From assembly GCA_012934845.2 (NCBI GenBank), contig WNNJ02003276.1:1-64000 (forward strand): DNA of 64,000 bases, given 5' to 3'. Shown in pieces: positions 21,040 to 31,629 of this stretch (the first letter of the stretch is position 1; every line of letters starts with the position of its first letter). The notes below the pieces were generated by a model, which was not told the DNA's origin, ran no database searches, and worked only from the letters and a program-made list of their open reading frames with translations. Made by a program: the position numbers and the translations under genes. The DNA comes from Pomphorhynchus laevis (taxonomy: Eukaryota > Acanthocephala > Palaeacanthocephala > Echinorhynchida > Pomphorhynchidae).

Positions 21040-24000
21040 GTCATTTAACAAATGTTCCATTAACCGATGTCAATGTAATCTGAGTTTATAACTGTTTGAA
21101 GAGTTTTTTAATATAATTTGTTTACAATTACTATCTCATTGTTTGTTCAAAGTTTTCTAAAATGGTTCTGAGCAAAAAGGTCATAAGCAAATTATATTTA
21201 TCAGTTACCTTTTATCGAGCTGTTTTAATAATCAATAGCTTTAATTTGAAATATATCTATTTTTATTTTATAAGTTTAATTTTCAAACTTATCAATTTAT
21301 TAAAATTTAAAATAAAAAATAATTTTTCTGAATTGACTAAAGTACGATAATAAAACAATAGCTTAAATTTGAAATTAATTTATCTTTATTTTATAAGTTA
21401 GATATTCAAACTTAAAATTTATTTATTTTTTAAATACTCAATTGATTGATAGTACATTATTGAACATTTTACGAGTTTAAACTAATGCAAAATTTGATTA
21501 TCGCATATTTTTGGTTAATAATACACATGTTTATTGTATATAGTATGGTTTATATCATCTATTACCATCATGTCGTGTTTTTCCAAACAATTGAGTAATC
21601 AGCTATACACTAAAACATCTCCAATATTCTTTAAAGGAATATTGAATTTTAAATAAAAAATTTTAAATAAAAAATTTTATAATTAAAAATTTATTATTTT
21701 TAAGATTCATATTTATTGAATTGAGTGTAACTAGAAAGTGTGCAACTGGAAAGTGAGATTTTCATTTTAACATAATGTATATTATGTATTAATTTAAAAA
21801 ACCTAAATCATATAATTTCTTAAAGTAATCGTACAATAATCTTCAAGGCTAATTTGAATTTCAAAGTGATAACAACGGATTGAAATATGAGTTGCATAAA
21901 AAGGCTAATTTGAATTTCAAAGTGATAACAACGGTTTGAAATATAAGTTGCATAAAAATGGCTAATTTGAATTTCAAAGTGATAACAACGGATTGAAATA
22001 TAAGTTGCATAAAAATGTGGTTGAAATACAAGTTAAATAAGGTTACATAAATGCAAGTTATATAACTTATATAAACCTTATAATGCAGCTGTTTCAAGTC
22101 TCTGTGTTGCTAACACTGTGTTCTAAGTCTCATAATGTTGCTGGTAAATGTTGTTGCCATTTGGTATGATTGGTTATATAAATTCTCTAAAGCATCACTC
22201 GGATAACATTTAAATGTGGCTTTGTATTATGATATTTAGATAGTAATTTTACATAGAACAGCTTTTGTTTTAAATGGGCCGTGATATTTAACTTTGAAAC
22301 ATGTAATTGACATCGTATTTGTTCTTTGTGATTTAAAGTTAATGGTTTCTAGTCAGAGGACACCTAAAAAGTGTTAATATGAAATATTTAAATATCGAAA
22401 TATATATTTATATATAATTGAAAATGTTTGAAAATCAGGAAATAGTAAAAAATGAATAAATTTGATAACATGTAATATTATATATTGTTATATAATGTTT
22501 TACATTATTAGGATTATTTATTATATATGATAAATAATATATAATAATATATAATATAATAATATATAATTTTTGTATATGTTAATATAAATATATAATA
22601 ATATATTTCAATTATATAGAAATATATCTCTACTTTAATAAAGCGAATGTGAAAAACTTAATATTAATTTAATATTAATATTAAATTAATATTAATTCTA
22701 TAATTACAGATACATACGCTGTAATTCGTGTAATGTTTCTTTTAGAATTTATTGAAAGTTATGTTGCTTCGTCTAAGTTTTTGTCGTTTGCAGGTCTCAT
22801 TATTAAGGTCTTTTCTCTAATTTCAATAATTTAATGATTGTTTTAAAAATATTAGGTAATATTTAAACGTGAATTCACTAAACTGTATATATATATCGAA
22901 ATATATTTTGATATCATTATTTTATGTTTTCAAATCACTATCAAGTTTGGAACGACCAATGTAATTCAAGATTGCCTGATATCATCCATTCTAAATTCTA
23001 AATATTTCAACGCAAGCTTATATTCCATTGAGAAAGCAGCATTTGTTATCTCTGAACTATACATTTTTCTATGCTTGTTGTGTTTCAACATTTTGCAAAA
23101 CATGATATCGACAATAAATATTTGTATTATAATTAAGACAGAATTAAATAATACAAAACAAAATAATAAATAGATAATTTAATAAATAATTTGATAGAAA
23201 TTCTAGGAACTCAAAGCAATGCAACTTCAAAATATTTAAACACTCCACTGAATCAGAACACTTTACTGGAACATATTTCATATTTTATCGGTGTATAAAT
23301 GTGTTGGATTGTTTGGAAAAAACTTTTTGATCGTTTTGTAGTGATAGCCTTCTGCTATCATTAAATTTTCTCACTTTTGAAAAATTTTACTCATAAAAAT
23401 ATTCAAAATAAATAAACACCGTGATTAAACAATGTATTAGATTGAATTTATGATATATTTGAGTAAAGTATTAACATCGTTTGACTGTTTACAAGCACTT
23501 AAATTATATTTAAGTAACTCCTCATTCAATTACTAATTTCAATTGTTAATTGCGAAGATCGTTTTTATGCGATCATTTAATTTTGTTTTTAATCAAAACT
23601 AAATAATCATCCTAATGAATATTAAATTTAACTTCTTTAAATCAATTATGAATTATTATGACAAAAGATGGTAACAGTTGCGGTTGAGATATTGTGAAAT
23701 GCTAAATCGCTTTTATCACCAATAAAGTAACATTCCTTATAAATTAAAATATGTCTGTACATAACTATAAATTGTGAATAAAATTGCTTTTGTGCAATTT
23801 CTGAAAAAATATTAAAATAACGAACAAAAAGCAAAAACTTAAATTAAATTTGACAGATAAAACTTATATTTCTTACCGAGATTATCCTTTGCGTAAAAAC
23901 TGTTCAGTATTCTTAATGATAAATTAATATCTGGTGTAATTTATGAACGTTTATAACCTATAAATTTAAAAAATTTGCAAAAAAGGTGTTTACTATATGC

Positions 24001-24386
24001 ATACATGTTAACCCAGATTTTTACAATATTGAATTTGAAATATAAAAATTTTTATAATTATTTTTTTAAGTTTCATATTTAAATTAATATTAAATAGTAA
24101 GCGTATACAATTTGGTATGATGGATTATATTTGTTAAATAATAAAATATAATTTATAACTTGTTAATATAAATAATATAATATTATTAATATTATATTAA
24201 TATTAAATCATTAATATTAGTATTTTATCATTTTATTTTCTTTCGATATAAAGATAAAATATAAAGATAAGATAAAAATAAAATATTAAATATTAAAATA
24301 CAAAACTCTTAAGCGGACATGTTTCAGTATATATATTTATTTTAGTATTTTAAGGATATCAACAAAAGAACTATTTTTATTAAAAA
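21040..24386. other. gene-free AT-rich stretch
   Basis: No gene is supported; the frames seen here are low-complexity. It holds a 57 bp tandem repeat (21848-22015), a perfect 38 bp palindrome (22658-22695) and long AT runs. Confidence 0.6.
21848..22015. repeat. 57 bp tandem repeat, three copies
   Basis: The unit contains GGCTAATTTGAATTTCAAAG and then GATAACAACGG, and is repeated three times with one or two differences per copy. Near identity points to recent origin. Confidence 0.92.
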
Positions 24387-25020
24387 CCGAAAACCTGATA
24401 GCATAGCAGTTACTCCTGATGACCTCTAATCCTTATTCTTATATCGTATGTTATTTATTAATCAATTCATAAATGTGACTTTTATTTTAAATTTCAATTT
24501 TAAATTTTAAATTGATATAAATTAAATAAAATCTTATAACAATTATTTATAATTCATAAAATTTTTATGAATTGACTATTTTCAAATTTTCATATCGAAA
24601 ACTACAATATTTCAGTATATATATTTATTTCAGTATTTTAAGTATGTCAACAAAAGATCTATTTTTATTAAAAACCTGATAATATAGCTGTTCCTCCTGA
24701 TGACCTCTAATCTATATTTTGATACATCGTCTATTATTAATTAATCAACTCATTTAAATTGACTTTTATTTTAAATTTCAATATTAAATTTTAAGTTGAT
24801 ATTAATATAAAATGTATAAAATCTTATATATTTATTTTATTATTTATAATTATTTATCTTTATTTTTAATTCATATATAGTATAAAATACGTATACTCAG
24901 TTATCTGATCTAATTTGTTCTGCTGACAAATTATTATTGAACAGTTGATTTTGTTTTCCCGGTAATATAATCTCTTGCAGAAATACTGAATTGTATAATT
25001 GATACGACATTAATATTTTA
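24387..25020 (+). repeat. left arm of a long inverted repeat
   Basis: This arm is the reverse complement, with few differences, of 31010-31629. Shared landmarks include ACCTGATAGCATAGCAG, TTACTCCTGATGACCTC, GAAAACTACAATATTTCAG and TCTTGCAGAAATACTG. It holds no coding frame. The box with CCTGATAGCAT is repeated again at 25030 and 25210. Confidence 0.88.
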
Positions 25021-25414
25021 ATAGAATCCGAAACCTGATAGCATATCAGTTACTCCTGATGACCTCTAATACTTATTCTTATATCGTATGCTGTTTATTA
25101 GTCAATTCATAAAAATTGACTTTGTAAGAATAATCCTTATTCTTATATCGTATGCTATTTATTAGTCAATTCATAAATATTGACTTGTGTCGATGAATAG
25201 GGGCCCTAAAACCTGATAGCATAGCAGTTACTCCTGATGACATTTAATTGTTATTCTTATATAACGTCTGTTATTTGTTAGTAAATTCATAAAAATTGAC
25301 TTTTATTTTAAATTTAAAACTTGACAAATATTATATAACATATTATACAAAAGATATCACTACAAAATATATACTAACAGAACAAATTTAGAACTTATTA
25401 TGAACAAAATTGCA

Positions 25415-26573
25415 TTATTCATCACATAAATCTAAAAATCTTTTAACTCTAAATTCTTCTACCAATCCAGTAAAATTATCAAATGCTGCTATTACTTCAT
25501 TATTCCAGCAATTTAACGAATACAAGTCATGGCTATAAGCTAGTTGCATTCGAGAAAGCATCTCCGTAGGTTTCGAATTATTGAATATATCTCCAATCAA
25601 GCTGGTATCTATATTTTCTTGACTCCGTATATACATACTTTGCATCCATATCATAAATTCAGTTAAAGATCGAATCGATGATACATTAATATTACTCGGA
25701 AAATCCGATCTTTCACAAAGACGAAGTACAGGCCTAGGAAGACATATTGAACACGTCTGGTTCTTTATCGGTCCGTGTTGGCCTAGAAAAATCAGATTAT
25801 CCAGATTAATACAGTCGTAGCTACGCCCATTAATACATGCTAATAGAGGATCATTACATCCGAGTCTACGGCAAATTAATTCATAGCTCGATATGTCATC
25901 TCCACTACTGAAGTGTGGTTCAACAGATATCAGTGTTTTAGCAATCGACGTATAGATATCGCTGTTATTCCATATGCTAAACGACTAGCCATTTCCGATG
26001 CATTAGTTTATAATGCATTGGAATGGCTGAGTGCGTGATAAGCATTGAAAGAAGGAAGCGAATAAGTTTACGGGTTGAATTTGATGGATTATGAGATACA
26101 ACAGTACCAATATGATGCATACAGATATGCCTCAACTGATAAGGTGGAGGATTGTTGCACTGACATTCTCTTAATATTTTAGCAATCTTTTGCCATATAG
26201 GCAATGCCTGACGTACATTCATACTATGTAGAAATTTGGGTATTACCTCATCAAGCAAACCTCTTATGGCCACACTGTTACAGGGCTTCATACTATTGTG
26301 AATATTAAGCAATGGCTCTAAGTTATTAGTTAACTGGCACGCCATCGACATGAAGCTGAAACAGTCAAATGGGCTTGTGAACACACTGGGACATTCATGC
26401 ACTAAATTGACATTTTCATTTGATTCAGTAATAATTATATTCTTGTCATCGTTGATAGTTTCACGAATGGTGTTCAGTAGTTCTTGAGCTTCGTCGATGG
26501 TATTACTCAAATGCAGTTGCTTTAGCAAATCAATGACAGTTGATAATGAACTCACTTTATTAGCAGTTTCCAT
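25415..26573 (-). CDS. unrecognised host-like gene, split by one frame change
   Basis: The first part (26573 down to about 25980) encodes METANKVSSLSTVIDLLK and ends in a stop at 25979-25977. The reading continues at once in another frame (from about 25981) with IWNNSDIYTSIAKTLISVEP, GCNDPLLACINGRSYD, QTCSICLPRPVL and LTEFMIWMQSMY, to a stop at 25415. Both halves have normal protein composition and together make about 385 residues, largely helical and cysteine-bearing. A single extra base at 25977-25987 explains the change. No intron with suitable borders and phase was found, so it may be a sequencing slip, a broken gene or a programmed shift at GTT-TAG-C. I do not recognise the family. Confidence 0.6.
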
Positions 26574-26823
26574 CTGTAAATTATTTCAGGTAAGCCTTAA
26601 TATAGTGTACAATAATACTATATACACATGTCGGCTAAAATAGAATATTTTAATATTTTATATTAATAAAATATTACATTGTATGCTTGACATTTTTTTA
26701 CAGTAAAAAATATTTTCCAAAAACACCATATTTCAATGGTTACTGACACCATCGCCAGGTTTTACAAGTTGCTAAAAAATAAAAACAAAATCTTGTAAGT
26801 AGCCTATGAAATATATTGTTTCG

Positions 26824-27217
26824 AGTAAATGAATTTTCTTCGAAAATGCTGCGGTGGATAAGCGGAATTACCCGGTATGACCACGTGAGAAATATGGACA
26901 TCCTCCGAAGATACGGCGTCGCCCCTATCGTAAATAAAATGCAAGGGGCCAGACTCCGGTGGTATGGCCACGTGTTGCGGAGTGAAAATTATTCCCTTGC
27001 AAAGACCGCCTTAAAGTATGAGATCATAGGCAAACGCCCGAGAGGTCGACCCAAGCACCGATGGTTAGATGGCCTTCACACAGATCTCAAGGCAGCTGGA
27101 CTTCACCCAGACCAAGCCGAAAATAGAGCGAAATGGAGGGCTAAATCTCACATAGCCGACCCTGCCTCAAAGCGGGACAAAGGCTGAAGAATAAGAAGAA
27201 GTAAATGAATTTTCTTC
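26824..27217 (+). mobile_element. 5'-truncated RTE-type LINE tail with target duplication
   Basis: An 18 bp target duplication (AGTAAATGAATTTTCTTC) at 26824-26841 and 27200-27217 brackets an insert of about 358 bp. The insert encodes the conserved C-terminal end seen in RTE-type and related LINEs: RLRWYGHVLRSENYSLAKTA, GKRPRGRPKHRWLDGL, then KWRAKSHIADPASKRDKG. It ends in an AAGAATAAGAAGAA tail. The open frame is unbroken and the duplication perfect, so this insertion is recent. Confidence 0.93.
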
Positions 27218-28679
27218 ATGGAATATCTAAATGATTAATTTTATATGGATCTATGTTTGGTTGTAAAACTGAGTATGAAATCTAGAAGTTTGATGTTTTG
27301 AAACCGTTTGACATAATATATCAAAAAATTATGAAAATTCTATAATTTATATCCATTTTATTTGGGTCTACGCTCAGCTGTGAAAATAAGAGTTTGGAAC
27401 TTGGGATGTTGATGTATTTAAACCTTTTGTTAAAAGAGATAGATCTGCAAACAATGAAAATTTTATAATTTAGATCAATTTTATGAATATACGCTGGGTT
27501 GTAAAAATGAAGGTATGGCACTTAGGATGTTTATGTTTTAAAATTTTTTCTTAAAAGAGATATCTTTTACGATTCAAGGACGTTAAGCCTACAAATAACG
27601 CTACAATACTTTAAGCAATATTTTTATTTTAATTAATCATTATCCAGCTTTCATGATTTTATATGAATCTACGCTAAGTTGTTTAAATAAGTATGGAACC
27701 TTGGATATAGTTGATGTTTTGAAATCGTTTGACAAAAAGATGGAACACAATGAAATGAAAAACTTGAACCTAGTGTAAGCGCGGCTCACACGGTCCCATA
27801 AATAAAAATTTAACAAAAATAAATGGAAAATATTTTCTTTACAGTTTTTTTTATTAAGAAACTAACGAATAAACGGTTTTTTATTATGGATGTTAATAAG
27901 ATCAATTGTTTTGACAGTTGGACAGATTTATTTCAAATGCGCTGGATCCTACTAGTATTCGAAAAGAGACACTTATGCATGAAACAATTTTTTAAGTGAG
28001 GCCATTGATTAGAGTATAATTAGTTGAAATCGCGTGTTTTTTATCTACTCGCATATTTGACTTAATAGCGACTCTTATAGTGTGGGATACTCAAAATAGC
28101 TAAATAGCTTGAACAAACTCTTAATTAATTAAATAGTTGTGCTAGATATAAATAAAATGGAAAAATGATTTATAATAAAAATTTCAAGATTTTATAAATT
28201 ATAATCTAAATTCTTAAATTAAAATTAAAAAATAAATATGTATGCTCATCTAAATATATTGTTGGAAATTAAGTTTAATCTACAATTTTTGAATAAATCA
28301 AACTACACGCTTAATATAAATATCAGTTTTTTTTAAATAGCAACCTTTTTCGAGTTCTTACTTTTTTTGAATTTTGATTTACGGAGCTATCAAAATATCG
28401 ATTTGATCATTTTTTGCTGAAATAAATTAGAAACCTTTTGATTCCTATCATTTAATTTATTTAATTCGTAAAGAATTAATTAAATTTTATCATTTTATCA
28501 GTAACCATCTATTTATTTATTAGAACAAAAAATTCAGGACTTGTGTAAAATGATGCACACGACAACTTACACAATAGTATCTATTGGCATACTGCTAAGT
28601 TGCTATTTGTTCAGAAAAATAATTCGTAGTCGAATTTGATAATATTTATACACCATTATTTGCATGAGGTATTATAATT
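27218..28679. other. AT-rich stretch without a gene
   Basis: No coding frame is supported. Between about 27340 and 27740 a loose ~130 bp motif (TACGCT, AGTTGT, AAATAAG, TATGGAAC, TTGGAT) appears three or four times with heavy divergence, an old tandem repeat. Confidence 0.5.
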
Positions 28680-28795
28680 GCCAATTAATAAATGCAGACT
28701 AGCAATATTCAATATACATGATGTATTGTATCAATTTACTTATTTTTAATTAAACTTTTGTTCTGTTAATAGATGTTTTGACCACATACAATTAG
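28680..28795 (+). repeat. inner inverted repeat, left arm
   Basis: The arm is the reverse complement of 29847-29960 (landmarks GCAGACTAGCAATATTC, TTGTATCAATTTAC, ATGTTTTGACCACATAC). The pair encloses about 1 kb holding the gamma structured repeat and an LTR fossil. Confidence 0.88.
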
Positions 28796-28889
28796 TTCAT
28801 ATAAAATATGTAATGCACCTTTTTTAAATGGAACACACGGCCGTAACCAATTGATATAGTATATATATACTAAATGGTGTTGCTTGATA

Positions 28890-29035
28890 GACTGGACTTC
28901 GATTCACGACTTTCAGTCACCATGTCACTTCTAGACGACCAATGAGTACCCGGCAACACACATCAGTAGAATGAAGTACTCACTGGCCGTTTCGGTTGCC
29001 TTTGTGACATTGTGAATAAAGGCGTTTCCGACACT
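28890..29035 (-). repeat. structured repeat, gamma copy
   Basis: A single copy starts with the box GACTGGACTTCGAT. On the minus strand the block from about 29015 to 28925 contains GTCAC, GGCAAC, CGAAAC, CCAGTGAGTAC, TTCTA, CTGATGT, GTTGCC, GTACTCATTGG, CGTC, TAGAA and GTGAC. Four sets of these arms pair (GGCAAC/GTTGCC, CCAGTGAGTAC/GTACTCATTGG, TTCTA/TAGAA, GTCAC/GTGAC). Confidence 0.7.
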
Positions 29036-29039
29036 TTGC

Positions 29040-29116
29040 TTAATTGTCTTAGACAATTAAGTCTTAGACATGACTTTACTAATTGTCTTAGACAATTAGT
29101 AGTGTCTTAGACACTA
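29040..29116. repeat. cluster of short perfect palindromes
   Basis: The core GTCTTAGAC occurs four times in 77 bases. Three occurrences extend into perfect palindromes (TTAATTGTCTTAGACAATTAA, then CTAATTGTCTTAGACAATTAG, each close to 21 bases, and AGTGTCTTAGACACT). Confidence 0.85.
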
Positions 29117-29206
29117 CTATTATATATTTCGTTAATAATATAGAAAAAATAAAATAAAAACAACAAACATATTTCCTATATTTAATCTCCTCAACATACT
29201 GAGGAG

Positions 29207-29520
29207 TTGGTCGAAGGTCATCATGATACACGTGATCATCAGTTCAATTTGAATAAGAATGTCCAAGATACAACCGACCATAGGAATCCAGAGGAACATG
29301 ATGGAGACGAACAACACGATGGGATATCAACCACATCTAGACAAACGGACTCGAATATCGATGTATTTCGCAGCAACCGAAGACGACGACAAAGACCCAA
29401 GTATTTGGATGACTACGTAGTGGGGGAGAATGACATATGTTGAAAACACTAACTTATTATTATGTTTTGTAGATTTTTTAATAAAGCTCCCGTTAGTACA
29501 AGTTTATAAGACTCTTATCG
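29207..29520 (+). mobile_element. Ty3-type LTR fossil: pol tail plus short LTR
   Basis: This is a small 3' remnant of the same kind of element as at 1-2590. The coding end has the basic RRRRQRPKYLDDYVV pattern, comparable to the EYLRDYD end of that element. A purine tract follows, and then at 29431 an LTR-like segment with TTTTGTAGAT and AATAAAG. Everything upstream of the pol tail is missing. Confidence 0.75.
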
Positions 29521-29846
29521 ATATAACTAGTCATCATATGATATAATTTTACTGTTTCGAAATTTTGAAACATTTATATCTTATACTGCGCCATATTATA
29601 CTTTATTAATATTGATATCAGATAAATTAATAACATATTTATACTTATTAATTATTAATGTTTAATTAATAATTAAAATAATTGATTTTGATTTTTTTAA
29701 AAGGCAATCAAAATATATGACAATTAAAATATAGAGTATGAGTTTCGACTTTAATTTTTGCAAGCTATTGGTTTATACAAATAAACTTTATTAAAATTTT
29801 AATAACGTTTAAAATGTTAATATTAAAATTAATATTAAATATTAAT
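29521..29846. other. AT-rich stretch with an inverted match near 32 kb
   Basis: There is no gene. The segment near 29700-29780 (GACAATTAAAATATAGA, GCAAGCTATTGGTTTATAC) is an inverted, diverged match to 32025-32110. Confidence 0.55.
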
Positions 29847-29960
29847 TGTATGTGGTCAAAACATCTATAAACAGAACAAAAGTTTAATTAAAAATAAGTA
29901 AATTGATACAATACATCATGTATATTGAATATTGCTAGTCTGCATTTATTAATTGGCAAT
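29847..29960 (-). repeat. inner inverted repeat, right arm
   Basis: Reverse complement of 28680-28795; only a few differences are visible. Confidence 0.88.
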
Positions 29961-31009
29961 TATTAAAATTTTAAAATTTTCAATTTTAATTTTACATTTG
30001 AATCCCTCTGCTGATTATATATATTACAATTAATTTTAATCAATTCTAAATTTTATTTTATTTTTAGAATTCTGAAGCAACATTAAAAATATATTTTTAT
30101 ATTTCATTCTCTGCTGAATTTTAAAACCAAAGCACAGATTGTTCAAAATCTGAAACAAATTTGCTTTGCTTTTCTGATTAAACTAGCAGCAGCTATTGAA
30201 ATATAGAAATAAATTTGTGTTTGTTGATCCTGCTCCGAAATTGTAAAATAAAATTTAAACGTCGTTAGCATAATTAATAAAAATAATAATTTATTTAAAA
30301 TAAAGAATTTGCATCATTAAGTGTAAAACGAATAATTCGTAGAGGAATTCAATTGTAAAATTCAAATTTCAAATTTAAAAAATCAGATAACTGATTCTAC
30401 GTATTTTATATATAAATTAAAAATAAATATAAAAAATTGTAAATAATAAATAATTATATAAGATTTTATACAATTAAAATTTATATAACGATGAAATTTA
30501 TAAAAATTTAAAATAAAAATCAATTTTTATGAATTAATTAAAAAATAATCTGCGATGAATACGAAGAAATAAATAATATGAGATAAATAATGAATAGCAC
30601 TTTTAATCTAATTGTAATTTTATTAAGGATTTTAAAAATATAGTAATTTTAAGTAGCATCTTGGAACTTAAAATCTGATATGTTATTTCTGATTATGTTA
30701 TAGCACTTATATAGAATCGAATAAAATCCCAAAATATTTTTTCAATTAGTTGATTAATCAGATCAGATAACTGAGACTACTTATTTTATGTTATTTATAA
30801 ACTAAAAATAAAGATAAATAATTATATAAGATTTTACATAATTAATATTTATATAACGATATAATTTAAAATTGAAATTTAAAATAAAAATCATTTTTAT
30901 TAATTAACTAATAAATACATTATTTTTAATCATATTTTGTTGATTTATCTCCATTATTAAAAATAAAGAATTCATCAAACTTGCTTGAAAATTAACAGAA
31001 AAATATTAA
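29961..31009. other. AT-rich stretch with dispersed box
   Basis: No gene is seen. The box TCAGATAACTGA followed by TACGTATTTTATA-type sequence occurs near 30385 and 30760, as part of a dispersed AT-rich repeat. Confidence 0.55.
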
Positions 31010-31629
31010 TGTCGTATCAATTATACAATTCAGTATTTCTGCAAGAGATTATATTACCGGGAAAACAAAATCAACTGTTCAATAATAATTTGTCAGCAGA
31101 ACAAATTAGATCAGATAACTGAGTATACGTATTTTATACTATATATGAATTAAAAATAAAGATAAATAATTATAAATAATAAAATAATTATATAAGATTT
31201 TATACATTTTATATTAATATCAACTTAAAATTTAATATTGAAATTTAAAATAAAAGTCAATTTAAATGAGTTGATTAATTAATAATAGACGATGTATCAA
31301 AATATAGATTAGAGGTCATCAGGAGGAACAGCTATATTATCAGGTTTTTAATAAAAATAGATCTTTTGTTGACATACTTAAAATACTGAAATAAATATAT
31401 ATACTGAAATATTGTAGTTTTCGATATGAAAATTTGAAAATAGTCAATTCATAAAAATTTTATGAATTATAAATAATTGTTATAAGATTTTATTTAATTT
31501 ATATCAATTTAAAATTTAAAATTGAAATTTAAAATAAAAGTCACATTTATGAATTGATTAATAAATAACATACGATATAAGAATAAGGATTAGAGGTCAT
31601 CAGGAGTAACTGCTATGCTATCAGGTTTC
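31010..31629 (-). repeat. right arm of a long inverted repeat
   Basis: Reverse complement of 24387-25020. The outer edge reads TATCAGGTTTCGG at 31620-31632, matching CCGAAAACCTGATA at the left arm. No coding frame. Confidence 0.88.

Noticed and set aside
21162-21350. 62-residue plus-strand frame
   Set aside because: Low-complexity Ile/Phe/Lys composition expected of AT-rich non-coding DNA.
25977-26107. Intron to explain the frame change in the unknown gene
   Set aside because: The GT starts upstream tested against the AG at 25977 give lengths that do not restore the frame.
25415-26573. Mediator subunit 16 as identity of the unknown gene
   Set aside because: A cysteine-rich segment and a helical run looked similar, but the order of the parts does not match that protein.
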